Of a DNA stretch of 44,874 nt, positions 31,775 to 40,032 are shown in pieces. Below the pieces are notes generated by a model. The model was not told the DNA's origin and searched no databases. It saw only the letters and a program-made list of their open reading frames with translations. The DNA is from Candidatus Pelethocola excrementipullorum (GTDB lineage Bacteria; Bacillota; Clostridia; Lachnospirales; Lachnospiraceae), in the NCBI GenBank assembly GCA_018714325.1, contig DVNN01000248.1, positions 1 through 44,874 on the forward strand, written 5' to 3'. Positions within the stretch are counted from its first letter, which is position 1. Every line of letters begins with the position of its first letter. The translations under genes and the position numbers were made by a program.

Positions 31775-32713
31775 ATGAATAAAGAAAAGTTTTTTGCAAT
31801 TAAGCAGGAGATCATATCATTGATTTTGGTGATTATATCTGCGGTGGCAGTTGCATTTAACATTAAGACATTTGTCAACGCCGCAGGACTGTATCCCGGT
31901 GGATTCAGCGGTGTGGCTTTGTTGGTTCAACGTCTGTTCGATAGCTTTTTGTCGTTGAAGATCCCATTTGTAGCGGTCAGCTATCCATTGAACATCATAG
32001 CCCTGTTAATCTGTTATAAGTTTGTGGGGAAACGTTTTTTAATTTACACCTGCCTGACCGTGGGATTAAGTGGATTTCTGACAGATTTGATTCCTTCATT
32101 TTTTATGACGGATGACGTATTGCTTTGCAGCGTGTTCGGCGGAATCATCAATGGTATTGCAGTCAGCATCTGCATGATCAGAGGAGGTTCCATGGGCGGA
32201 CTTGATATTCTTGCCAACGTATATGGCCATAGATTCAATAAGGATCCATGGAATATCCTGCTCACTGTGAATTGCGTTATTCTGGCCATTGCCGGGTTCA
32301 TCTTTGGATGGGATAAAGCGTTGTATTCCATCATATTCCAATATGCCTCAACGCAGATTATTCAGATGTTGTATAAAAAGTATCAGCAGGCCACTTTGTT
32401 TATCGTCAGCGATAAATATACGGACATCTATAAGGCCATCTTAAGATGTACCGATCACAGCGCTACGGTATTGGATGGGACAGGTTGCTTTACCAACGAA
32501 GAAAAGAAGATGGTGTACTCTGTGGTATCCAGTCAGGAGGTCAAGGACGTGCTTCAGGCCATCCGTGAAGTGGATAAAAAGGCATTTATTAATATCGTGA
32601 AGACTCAGGAATTGGACGGAAGGTTTATCTTAAAAGAAGATAAGAGAGCTTCGGCAGAAGAGGAAAGCACCGAAGACTCACCGACCAATCAAGCCGGGCA
32701 ACAGGAGCAATAA
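31775..32713 (+). CDS. YitT-family membrane protein
   Basis: A 312-residue protein with five or six N-terminal transmembrane segments (about residues 10-190). A C-terminal cytoplasmic DUF2179-type domain contains ATLFIVSDKYTDIYKAIL and GCFTNEEKKMVYSVVS. Typical YitT/DUF161 features include GLYPGGFSGVALL and GGSMGGLDILA. The function of the family is not established. ATG at 31775 is preferred to earlier in-frame starts since AGGAG lies upstream and the promoter -10 at 31717 would leave the 31700 start untranscribed. The C-terminal tail is polar and Glu-rich. Confidence 0.85.
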   Translation: MNKEKFFAIKQEIISLILVIISAVAVAFNIKTFVNAAGLYPGGFSGVALLVQRLFDSFLSLKIPFVAVSYPLNIIALLICYKFVGKRFLIYTCLTVGLSGFLTDLIPSFFMTDDVLLCSVFGGIINGIAVSICMIRGGSMGGLDILANVYGHRFNKDPWNILLTVNCVILAIAGFIFGWDKALYSIIFQYASTQIIQMLYKKYQQATLFIVSDKYTDIYKAILRCTDHSATVLDGTGCFTNEEKKMVYSVVSSQEVKDVLQAIREVDKKAFINIVKTQELDGRFILKEDKRASAEEESTEDSPTNQAGQQEQ

Positions 32714-32718
32714 AGCAG

Positions 32719-33258
32719 ATGGAATATCGAGTTATATACAGTAACAGAAAGACTTGTGCTATACAGATTCTGGAGGGTGGGGATGTGGTGGTGCGGTCGC
32801 CCTACGGAATACCCAAAGAGCAGATAGAAGGATTTTTGCTGCAGAAGCAGGGCTGGATCTCTAAAAAATCCGCGGAGATGAAGGAGCGTCAGAAGAATGT
32901 GCGCAGATTGTCCTTCACCGAAGAGCAAAGGAAGCTGTATGCCAGGAAAGCGGGTGAGACTATAGCCCAAAGAGTTGCTTATTTTGCTCAGCAGATGGGT
33001 GTCAGTTATGGAAGGATAACAATCCGGGAGCAGAAAACACGCTGGGGTTCCTGCAGCAGTAAAGGTAATCTCAACTTCAACTGGAAGTTAATCTTAATGC
33101 CAAGGGAGATCTTGGATTATGTGGTGGTGCACGAGTTGTCCCACCGAAAGGAAATGAACCATTCCAGACGCTTTTATCAGGTCGTGGAATCTATAATGCC
33201 GGACTATCAAGTGTGGCAGAGATGGCTTCGGGATCATGAGGCTCAATATCGGACGTGA
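32719..33258 (+). CDS. YgjP-type zinc metallopeptidase-like protein (DUF45)
   Basis: A 179-residue soluble protein with the DUF45 signature: TRWGSCSSKGNLNFNW (108-122), HELSH (His138, Glu139, His142) and the third zinc ligand His148 in EMNHS. These resemble minigluzincin/M48-like peptidases. It starts five bases after the YitT stop codon, so the two are cotranscribed. Physiological target unknown. Confidence 0.87.
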   Translation: MEYRVIYSNRKTCAIQILEGGDVVVRSPYGIPKEQIEGFLLQKQGWISKKSAEMKERQKNVRRLSFTEEQRKLYARKAGETIAQRVAYFAQQMGVSYGRITIREQKTRWGSCSSKGNLNFNWKLILMPREILDYVVVHELSHRKEMNHSRRFYQVVESIMPDYQVWQRWLRDHEAQYRT

Positions 33259-33274
33259 TTTTTCACTTAATAGC

Positions 33275-33317
33275 AGGACCGTCCCCAGAAAGATTCAACC
33301 TATCTGGGGACGGTCCT
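33275..33317. terminator. Bidirectional hairpin between ygjP and mscL genes
   Basis: AGGACCGTCCCCAGA (33275-33289) is perfectly inverted at 33303-33317. A weak T-rich stretch follows on the plus strand. It lies between convergent genes, so it likely terminates both, but the very GC-rich perfect arms also resemble a dispersed palindromic repeat. Confidence 0.65.
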
Positions 33318-33327
33318 AACTATTTAT

Positions 33328-33837
33328 CTATTTTTCATCGAAAGTAGGTTCTGATGCCTCTGATTCTTCCAGAATAGAGGTGCAATGAGGACATCGCGTG
33401 GCATCAATGGAAATTTCAGATTTGCAGTAAGGACAATCCTTAGTGGTGGCCGCTTCTTCTGCTTCTTCTTTTTGTTTCTTCAGAGTGTTCGTCTTTTCTG
33501 CCACCCGGTTCATAAACTTAACCAACATGAATATCACAAGAGCCATAATCAGAAACTGAAGGACATTTGTTATGAATACACCGTAATTTAGGGTGGGAGC
33601 CTTAGCCGCCACGGCCTCTTTAAAGGACTCATAACTCTTGCCGTCCAGGGCTATAAACCAGTTCTCAAAATTAATGCCCCCGGTGACCTTGGTGATGACC
33701 GGCATAATAATATCATCCACCAGTGATTTTACAATGCTTTGAAAGGCGCCGCCGATAATAACACCCACTGCCAAATCCATAACATTTCCACGCATGATGA
33801 ATTCCTTGAATTCGCCGATAAATCCTTTCTTCGCCAT
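33328..33837 (-). CDS. mscL: Large-conductance mechanosensitive channel MscL with C-terminal zinc ribbon
   Basis: A 169-residue channel. Standard MscL core: FKEFIMRGNVMDLAVGVIIGGAF (first helix, residues 11-33), a periplasmic loop, and the second helix FLIMALVIFMLVKF. After the cytoplasmic helix (KKQKEEAEEAA) an additional domain CPYCKSEIS...RCPHCTS forms a four-Cys zinc ribbon not found in the classical 136-residue E. coli protein. It opens under membrane tension to release osmolytes. Ribosome site GAGGAA precedes the ATG. Confidence 0.9.
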   Translation of the reverse strand: MAKKGFIGEFKEFIMRGNVMDLAVGVIIGGAFQSIVKSLVDDIIMPVITKVTGGINFENWFIALDGKSYESFKEAVAAKAPTLNYGVFITNVLQFLIMALVIFMLVKFMNRVAEKTNTLKKQKEEAEEAATTKDCPYCKSEISIDATRCPHCTSILEESEASEPTFDEK

Positions 33838-33976
33838 AGGAAATTTCCTCTTTTCTTTTAGTATTCAATCATAGTTTAATTTATTTTGTGTGAATATGCA
33901 AGATGTACAGGTGTACCTGACATATGGACATTCTGTGCAGGATAGAATAGTAACAACATCAATTTTGAGGTGACAT

Positions 33977-34768
33977 GTGAAGAAGGTTCAGAAGCCTCAC
34001 TATTCTATTAGAAAAATTGCGTTTGCTTTGTTTGCCGCATTGCTGGTGGTAAGCTGCGTGGCTGATGCGGTAAGGTATCTGCCAGGGACGATCACTGTCA
34101 GTAGTACCGTAGGGGAGCGGGAATTGCCAATATATTGTGTGGATACAGAGAAACCTCAGATAGCGCTTACATTTGATGCGGCCTGGGGGAACGAGGATAC
34201 TCAGACGATTCTGGATATTCTGGCTGCCCATAATGTGAAAGTGACGTTTTTCATGACCGGCGGCTGGGTGGATAATTATCCCGAGGATGTGAAGAAAATC
34301 TATGAGGCGGGACATGATCTGGGGAATCACAGCGAAAACCATAAAAATATGAGCAAGCTCTCAGACGGTGAATGCCAGCAGGAATTGCTTAGTGTACATA
34401 GCAAGGTGAAAGCATTGACTGGTTATGAGATGTCTCTCTTCCGCCCGCCCTTTGGCGATTATGATAATGATGTGATAACGAATGCAAAACAATGTGGGTA
34501 TTACAGCATTCAATGGGATGTGGACAGCTTGGACTGGAAGGATTATGGGGTGGATTCCATCATAGAGACAGTGACTAAGAATCAGAATCTGGGAAAGGGA
34601 TCTATCATCTTATGCCACAACGGAGCCAAGTATACAGCTCAGGCCTTGGATTCTCTGATCACCATTTTACAAGAAAAGGGGTATGAACTAGTACCGGTTT
34701 CACAGTTAATCTATAAAGAGAATTATCATATGGATCACGAGGGACGCCAGGTTTCAGAAAATCGGTGA
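33977..34768 (+). CDS. Polysaccharide deacetylase, PdaB-like
   Basis: A 263-residue membrane-anchored or secreted NodB-homology protein. An N-terminal hydrophobic segment (12-30) is followed by motif 1 TFDAAW (Asp67), motif 2 HSENH (His118, His122) and motif 3 RPPFGDYD (156-163). The second Asp of the usual TFDDG motif is Ala, as in PdaB/sporulation-type members. It would remove acetyl groups from peptidoglycan or related glycans. The start is GTG at 33977 with GAGGTGA six bases upstream. Confidence 0.85.
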   Translation: MKKVQKPHYSIRKIAFALFAALLVVSCVADAVRYLPGTITVSSTVGERELPIYCVDTEKPQIALTFDAAWGNEDTQTILDILAAHNVKVTFFMTGGWVDNYPEDVKKIYEAGHDLGNHSENHKNMSKLSDGECQQELLSVHSKVKALTGYEMSLFRPPFGDYDNDVITNAKQCGYYSIQWDVDSLDWKDYGVDSIIETVTKNQNLGKGSIILCHNGAKYTAQALDSLITILQEKGYELVPVSQLIYKENYHMDHEGRQVSENR

Positions 34769-34781
34769 GGTCTAATAAGGG

Positions 34782-34824
34782 AATGAAGAAACCCCAGGCT
34801 TATCTTGCCACGGGTTTCTTCATT
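34782..34824 (+). terminator. Terminator-like hairpin after the deacetylase gene
   Basis: AATGAAGAAACCC (34782-34794) pairs perfectly with GGGTTTCTTCATT (34812-34824). The tail is only weakly T-rich. Confidence 0.6.
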
Positions 34825-34893
34825 TGCTGTCTATGAGTAGTTCACAAAAAGGATGAGAAGGCCATAAGATAGAATAAAAAGGAAATCATTGTT

Positions 34894-35373
34894 ATGGCCT
34901 ATGAATCCTATGTACCAGTAGTTGGTATCATACAAAGTATCTCCGATATGGACGGAGACTGTTGTACCCAGAAGGTGACGCTGCAGACTAATAGTGGAAT
35001 TGTGAATTTTATAGTCAGTCCAGACACTGTAATCGTTGAGTGTATTCGTTTGAGCAGAGGGATGAGGGTGGCAGCGTTCTATGACAGCAGTCTTCCGGTT
35101 CCATTGATCTATCCACCCCAGTATCAGGCTCAGATGATGACAACGTTGGGCTGGAATCAGTCGATTATGTTGAATTATTTTGACGAAGATTTGTTAGCCA
35201 CAGATAATTCCTTAAAGATAAATTTAGGTGATACCACATATGTCACAACCTTAAATGGTCAGCCGTACTATTGTAATCCAGGCGGTCACGCCCTGCTTGT
35301 TTATTATACGAATACTACCCGGAGCATTCCGCCCCAGACCACTCCTGAAGAAATAGTAGTCCTATGTAAGTAA
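34894..35373 (+). CDS. Hypothetical protein, unrecognised
   Basis: A 159-residue soluble protein without signal peptide or membrane segments. It looks beta-rich: VVGIIQSISDMDGDC, VTLQTNSGIVNFIVSPDTVIVE, LSRGMRVAAFYDSSLPVPLIYPPQYQA. That pattern resembles OB-like small-domain proteins common in Clostridia, with a Gly-Asn and Tyr-rich C-terminal half. I do not recognise the family. It is flanked by hairpins on both sides, so it is probably monocistronic. The ribosome site is poor (AAAGGAAA about 12 bases upstream). Confidence 0.65.
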   Translation: MAYESYVPVVGIIQSISDMDGDCCTQKVTLQTNSGIVNFIVSPDTVIVECIRLSRGMRVAAFYDSSLPVPLIYPPQYQAQMMTTLGWNQSIMLNYFDEDLLATDNSLKINLGDTTYVTTLNGQPYYCNPGGHALLVYYTNTTRSIPPQTTPEEIVVLCK

Positions 35374-35383
35374 AAGATTTATT

Positions 35384-35435
35384 ATATTGGGGACTGGCTT
35401 CTTATCATATAATACGATCATCCAGTTCCCAATAT
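35384..35435. terminator. Terminator-like hairpin before dapF
   Basis: ATATTGGGGACTGG (35384-35397) pairs with CCAGTTCCCAATAT (35422-35435), one G-U pair. It separates the hypothetical gene from dapF. Confidence 0.6.
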
Positions 35436-35582
35436 GATGAATGGATGCCCTGGATTTTACTTGTTTTTTTGCATGATAAATAGTAGTATATAAACATATG
35501 TGTTAAATTGAATTTAGTTGTAGATATCGTGTGGGGAGCGAATCTCAGGTTTGGAAATGATAGGATTAAAAGGAGAGTAGAT

Positions 35583-36419
35583 ATGAAGTTTACGAAGATG
35601 CATGGATGCGGCAATGACTATGTGTACGTGAATTGCCTGAAAGAACGGGTTGAGAATCCGTCAGAAGTTGCGAAGCTGGTGAGTGACAGACACTTTGGAA
35701 TAGGTTCAGATGGGTTGATTTTGATTAAGCCTTCTGATGTGGCAGATTTCGAGATGGATATGTATAATGCAGACGGATCCCAGGGAGCCATGTGTGGCAA
35801 TGGAATCCGCTGTGTGGCTAAATATGTGTATGACTATGGTCTTACAGATAAAACCAGTATTAGCGTTAACACAAAAAGTGGTATTAAATATCTGGAACTG
35901 ACCATAGAGGACGGAAAGGCAGCCTTAATCAGGGTGAATATGGGTGCGCCGATACTGGAAGCGGCACAGATTCCTGTGATATCCGATAATAAGCAGGTGA
36001 TAGATGAACCTATACTTGTGGATGGGAAGGAGTATCACATGACCTGTGTGTCCATGGGAAACCCTCATGCGGTGGTATATATGGACGATGTGGAACAACT
36101 GAACATCGAAGAAATAGGTCCAAAGTTTGAGAAGCATCAGCGTTTTCCAGACCGAGTAAATACCGAATTCGTCAAGGTTTTGGACAAGAATACGGTGCAG
36201 ATGCGTGTCTGGGAAAGGGGATCAGGGGAGACCCTGGCCTGCGGAACTGGTGCCTGTGCGGTGGCGGTTGCCACAATATTAAACAAATTGACGGATGGCG
36301 ATCAGGTGACGGTTCATCTGTTGGGCGGCACGTTACAGATTGCCTGGGACAGGGATGAAAATCTGGTTTACATGACGGGACCGGCTACCACCGTGTATGA
36401 TGGTGAAATTATACTTTGA
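35583..36419 (+). CDS. dapF: Diaminopimelate epimerase
   Basis: A 278-residue enzyme interconverting LL- and meso-diaminopimelate for lysine and peptidoglycan synthesis. The two catalytic cysteines are visible: Cys71 in GAMCGNGIRC and Cys220 in TLACGTGAC. The N-terminus FTKMHGCGNDYVYV is typical. ATG at 35583-35585 is preceded by AAAGGAG; the longer start at 35508 lacks a site. The gene stands in a plus-strand run after a terminator, with the next gene 47 bases downstream. Confidence 0.95.
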   Translation: MKFTKMHGCGNDYVYVNCLKERVENPSEVAKLVSDRHFGIGSDGLILIKPSDVADFEMDMYNADGSQGAMCGNGIRCVAKYVYDYGLTDKTSISVNTKSGIKYLELTIEDGKAALIRVNMGAPILEAAQIPVISDNKQVIDEPILVDGKEYHMTCVSMGNPHAVVYMDDVEQLNIEEIGPKFEKHQRFPDRVNTEFVKVLDKNTVQMRVWERGSGETLACGTGACAVAVATILNKLTDGDQVTVHLLGGTLQIAWDRDENLVYMTGPATTVYDGEIIL

Positions 36420-36466
36420 TTCCAGATTCCGAGGATTATAGTATAGGAATAAGGGAGGAGAGGTAG

Positions 36467-37540
36467 ATGAGTAATTTACGAAAATGTTGCATTTGTGATG
36501 GCCAAATAGTAAATGGTCGTTGTGTGGAATGTGGTATGCGGATGGCTGACGATTCAAGGGAAGCAAACTCGAGACAACATGGAGAGACGGCTGACAGGGA
36601 GGATCGACATGAATATAAGAAGTGGGTTGGCACTCAAGGGCAGAAGGCTGCAAAAGAACCTCATCCATATCAAAACCAGAAGAGTAGCCGGAATAGTAGC
36701 CAGAAGAATAAAGCGGGTAATAAAAAGAAGCTTAATGTGATTACAACAGCTTCCATTTTAGTTGTAGTGATAACAGTCGTAATCGAAGCGCTTCAAGGGT
36801 ATCGATTTGACGTCGCTGAAAAGGTTGAGGATTTAGGCGCGTGGTTTACGGAAGAGAGTGTGGTAGAGGAGGAGAGAGATCCTTATGAATATGTGACCCG
36901 TGAGCTGGCCGCGGAGGGAGAATCTTATGAAATCAGTCTGGGCACAGGCTTCTATGAAGTGGGGGTACAGATTCCAGAGGGCAATTATACCTTGACTGCG
37001 GAAGCAGACTGCAATATCGACTTAAGTATCAATGATTCTGAAAACTATATCAATCTCTGGGAGAGCCTTTCAGATATAGACCGTGAGTATTGTGTGGATG
37101 AGTTGTCTGATGTTCGCCTATACTCAGGCGCTAAAGTTCGGCTGTTGGGAAGTGGCAGCCTTTTACTGGTTTCAGAGAATGCGCAGACACAGAGTATGGC
37201 TGAGATGATTGAAAATCCGATGAAAGAAACGGTTACCGTAAAGACTGATGATAGTAAGCGCTATGTGGCCGGAAGTGATTTTCCCGAAGGCACTTATGAC
37301 CTTTCCATCGTCCAGGGAAATATTGAGGTCTGCCTATACGAGGAATCTGAAGACAAGTATAGCATCTATTTTACAGTGGGTACCGATTACGGAACAACAA
37401 CCATTCATAATGTGGATTTTTCCGTCGGTGATGATCTGAATATTAGTACATTTCGTGAGGGAGAAGAGGTGGTTTTGGAACTGATTCCAACAACTGTTGT
37501 ACCCTCACCGTTAGAAAGTGATACGGAAGGTACCGTATGA
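36467..37540 (+). CDS. Zinc-ribbon membrane-anchored hypothetical protein with two beta repeats
   Basis: A 357-residue protein of unknown function. Layout: N-terminal zinc ribbon (Cys7/Cys10 and Cys19/Cys22), a polar Lys/Asn/Gln-rich linker, and one transmembrane helix (about 89-108). An extracellular part follows with two similar beta units, FYEVGVQIPEGNYTLTAE and RYVAGSDFPEGTYDLSIV, each followed by a strand-rich segment. An acidic stretch follows the helix. GGGAGG precedes the ATG. The repeat unit is like that of other Clostridial zinc-ribbon plus secreted-beta proteins. The stop codon is directly followed by repeat element copy 3. Confidence 0.75.
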   Translation: MSNLRKCCICDGQIVNGRCVECGMRMADDSREANSRQHGETADREDRHEYKKWVGTQGQKAAKEPHPYQNQKSSRNSSQKNKAGNKKKLNVITTASILVVVITVVIEALQGYRFDVAEKVEDLGAWFTEESVVEEERDPYEYVTRELAAEGESYEISLGTGFYEVGVQIPEGNYTLTAEADCNIDLSINDSENYINLWESLSDIDREYCVDELSDVRLYSGAKVRLLGSGSLLLVSENAQTQSMAEMIENPMKETVTVKTDDSKRYVAGSDFPEGTYDLSIVQGNIEVCLYEESEDKYSIYFTVGTDYGTTTIHNVDFSVGDDLNISTFREGEEVVLELIPTTVVPSPLESDTEGTV

Positions 37541-37542
37541 CG

Positions 37543-37696
37543 GCTATTCGGGCTACTTTCTCATGATTTACGGGTCCCAAGGTATTTGGCCCCCATGATA
37601 CTACGGATTGTTCCGCACAAAAGTGCTCCCACAATCCCAAACTCATGCTTTTTCATGCAAGCATGAAAAAGCATGACCTTTTGACCCTGGTATCAT
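37543..37696 (+). repeat. Modular intergenic repeat element, copy 3 (rearranged B-A-C order)
   Basis: Contains the same blocks as 1131-1316 and 30298-30533, but module B (CTATTCGGGCTACTTTCTCATG, CGGGTCCC) comes first, then A (CCCCCATGATACTACGG through GCTCCCACA), then C. The C hairpin here is a perfect 14-bp stem (CATGCTTTTTCATG / CATGAAAAAGCATG) with a CAAG loop, unlike the imperfect one in the other copies. Immediately downstream of the zinc-ribbon gene stop. Confidence 0.85.
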
Positions 37697-37748
37697 CAAA
37701 TACATAAAAAGAACAGAAAATTGCTTTTCTTTTTAAAAGAAGAATGAT

Positions 37749-37792
37749 ACAATATGTTGTGCGAATTAAAAAAGAATGAAACAATATATTGT
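37749..37792. promoter_or_regulatory. Paired NrdR boxes upstream of nrdD
   Basis: ACAATATGTTGT (37749-37760) and ACAATATATTGT (37781-37792) are near-perfect palindromes with centres 32 bp apart (three helical turns), the known geometry for NrdR control of ribonucleotide reductase genes. Confidence 0.85.
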
Positions 37793-37809
37793 AAGTATAG
37801 GAGTAGGAA

Positions 37810-39945
37810 ATGATTTGTATAACTAAAAAAGACGGAACGAGAGAACCATTTGATACTGCGAAGATTGTACGTGCAGTGAACAAGTCTGCGCGCAGAATTT
37901 TATATACATTTTCTCAGGAAGAGATAGACTTTATCTGTAAGTTTGCCACTGAGCATGCGGACTCTCTGAATAAGAATGATATTCCCATCGCGGATATGCA
38001 TAATATCGTGGAGGGAGCTTTGGAAAAGGTAAATCCGACGGTGGCAAAAAGCTACAGGGATTACCGGAATTATAAAGTGGACTTTATTCATATGATGGAT
38101 GAGGTTTACACAAAAAGCCAATCTATCCGATACATAGGGGATAAGAGCAATGCAAATACCGACAGTGCTTTGGTGGCTACCAAACGAAGCTTGATCTTCA
38201 ATGAATTGAATAAAGAATTATACCGAAAATTCTTCATGAATCGAAATGAATTGCAGGCCTGCAAAGATGGTTATATCTACATTCATGATCAGTCAGCCAG
38301 ACTGGATACCATGAATTGCTGTTTATTCGATGTGGCCAATGTATTAAAGGGCGGATTTGAGATGGGAAATGTCTGGTATAATGAGCCCAAAACCTTGGAT
38401 ACGGCCTTTGATGTAATGGGGGATATTATCCTGAGCACGGCTGCTCAGCAGTATGGTGGTTTCACCGTGCCGGAGGTGGACAAGATTCTGGCTCCTTATG
38501 CTCAGAAGAGCTATGATAAATATGTGAAAGAGTTTCTCAAATATTCCGATGAATCCTGGGCTGGCAGGGAAGAAAAGGCCGTGGAATATGCCATGGATAA
38601 GGTCAAAAGAGACTGTGATCAGGGATGGCAGGGAATCGAATATAAACTAAATACCGTGGGCTCCTCCCGTGGGGATTACCCATTCGTAACCGTGACTTTG
38701 GGACTGGGAGCCGAGATGTTTGAGAAGATGATCTCTGTTTCACTTTTACAGGTACATCAGGCAGGACAGGGTATGGAAGGACATAAGAAACCGGTACTAT
38801 TTCCAAAGATCGTCTTCTTATATGATGAAGCCATTCACGGACCGGGTGGCAGCTGTGAAGATGTCTTCGAGGCAGGCGTGGAATGCTCATCTAAAACGAT
38901 GTACCCGGACTGGCTTTCCATGAGTGGAGAGGGCTACATTTCCAGCATGTATCAGAAATATGGTCGTGTCATCAGTCCCATGGGCTGCCGGGCATTCTTA
39001 AGCCCCTGGTATGAGAGAGGCGGCATGGAGCCGGCGGACGAAGAAGATAAACCAGTGTTTGTCGGAAGATTTAATATCGGTGCGGTATCGCTTCATTTGC
39101 CAATGATTTTAGCCAAATCCAGAAGCGAAAACCAGGATTTCTATGAGGTGCTGGACTTTTATCTGGAGATGATCCGGGATCTGCACCGCAGAACCTATGA
39201 TTATCTGGGAGAGATGCATGCGTCCACCAATCCCCTGGGTTATTGCGAAGGCGGATTCTATGGCGGCAATCTTAAGCCTAGTGATAAGATACGGCCCCTG
39301 TTAAAGCCGATGACCGCATCCTTTGGAATCACTGCGCTCAATGAATTACAGGAGCTTTACAATGGAAAATCCATCACAGAAGACGGAGAGTTTGCTCTGG
39401 AAGTGTTGAAGTATATTAATGATAAGGTGGCCGAGTTTAAGGTTGCAGATAACATTCTCTATGCGATATATGGTACGCCGGCAGAATCACTATGTGGCCT
39501 TCAGGTGGAGCAGTTCCGGAAACTATACGGAATTGTCCATAATGTATCCGACCGCGCATATGTGAGCAACAGTTTTCACTGTCATGTGACCGAAGAATTG
39601 ACCCCTATCGAGAAGCAGGATAAGGAAGGTAGATTCTGGGAGTATTGTAACGGAGGAAAGATTCAATATGTTCGTTACCCGGTGGGATATAATTATGATG
39701 CTATCCGTACCCTGGTTCGAAGGGCTATGGAAAAGGGATTCTATGAAGGGGTTAATCTTTCTCTTGCTTATTGCGATGATTGTGGACATGAGGAGCTGGA
39801 GATGGAAGTCTGCCCAGAATGTGGATCTAGTAATCTGACTAAGATTGACCGTATGAACGGTTATCTGTCATACAGCCGGGTCCATGGTGATACCCGTCTG
39901 AATGAAGCTAAGATGGCGGAGATAGCAGAACGTAAATCAATGTAA
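37810..39945 (+). CDS. nrdD: Anaerobic ribonucleoside-triphosphate reductase
   Basis: A 711-residue class III ribonucleotide reductase that makes deoxyribonucleotides without oxygen using a glycyl radical. An N-terminal ATP-cone covers about residues 1-90 (ITKKDGTREPFDTAKIVRAV). The C-terminal zinc site is CDDC...CPECG, and the radical site is Gly684 in RMNGYL. No nrdG activase gene follows directly; the next gene is on the other strand. The ATG has AGGAG six bases upstream. Regulation by NrdR is indicated by the two boxes at 37749-37792. Confidence 0.95.
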   Translation: MICITKKDGTREPFDTAKIVRAVNKSARRILYTFSQEEIDFICKFATEHADSLNKNDIPIADMHNIVEGALEKVNPTVAKSYRDYRNYKVDFIHMMDEVYTKSQSIRYIGDKSNANTDSALVATKRSLIFNELNKELYRKFFMNRNELQACKDGYIYIHDQSARLDTMNCCLFDVANVLKGGFEMGNVWYNEPKTLDTAFDVMGDIILSTAAQQYGGFTVPEVDKILAPYAQKSYDKYVKEFLKYSDESWAGREEKAVEYAMDKVKRDCDQGWQGIEYKLNTVGSSRGDYPFVTVTLGLGAEMFEKMISVSLLQVHQAGQGMEGHKKPVLFPKIVFLYDEAIHGPGGSCEDVFEAGVECSSKTMYPDWLSMSGEGYISSMYQKYGRVISPMGCRAFLSPWYERGGMEPADEEDKPVFVGRFNIGAVSLHLPMILAKSRSENQDFYEVLDFYLEMIRDLHRRTYDYLGEMHASTNPLGYCEGGFYGGNLKPSDKIRPLLKPMTASFGITALNELQELYNGKSITEDGEFALEVLKYINDKVAEFKVADNILYAIYGTPAESLCGLQVEQFRKLYGIVHNVSDRAYVSNSFHCHVTEELTPIEKQDKEGRFWEYCNGGKIQYVRYPVGYNYDAIRTLVRRAMEKGFYEGVNLSLAYCDDCGHEELEMEVCPECGSSNLTKIDRMNGYLSYSRVHGDTRLNEAKMAEIAERKSM

Positions 39946-39951
39946 GAAAAG

Positions 39952-40009
39952 AAATCCGGAATGTTAGGAACGGCAGCTTTGACTGTCTCTGTCCTATCAT
40001 TCCGGATTT
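39952..40009. terminator. Bidirectional terminator between nrdD and the EamA gene
   Basis: AAATCCGGAATG (39952-39963) pairs with CATTCCGGATTT (39998-40009), with inner TAGGA/TCCTA, followed by TTATTATATT. It is positioned between convergent genes. Confidence 0.8.
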
Positions 40010-40032
40010 TATTATATTAGGGGAAAGAACGG

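Noticed and set aside
37810-39945. NrdD lacking the glycyl radical site
   Set aside because: RVCGYL was not found at first, but RMNGYL with Gly684 fills the position, so the enzyme is intact.
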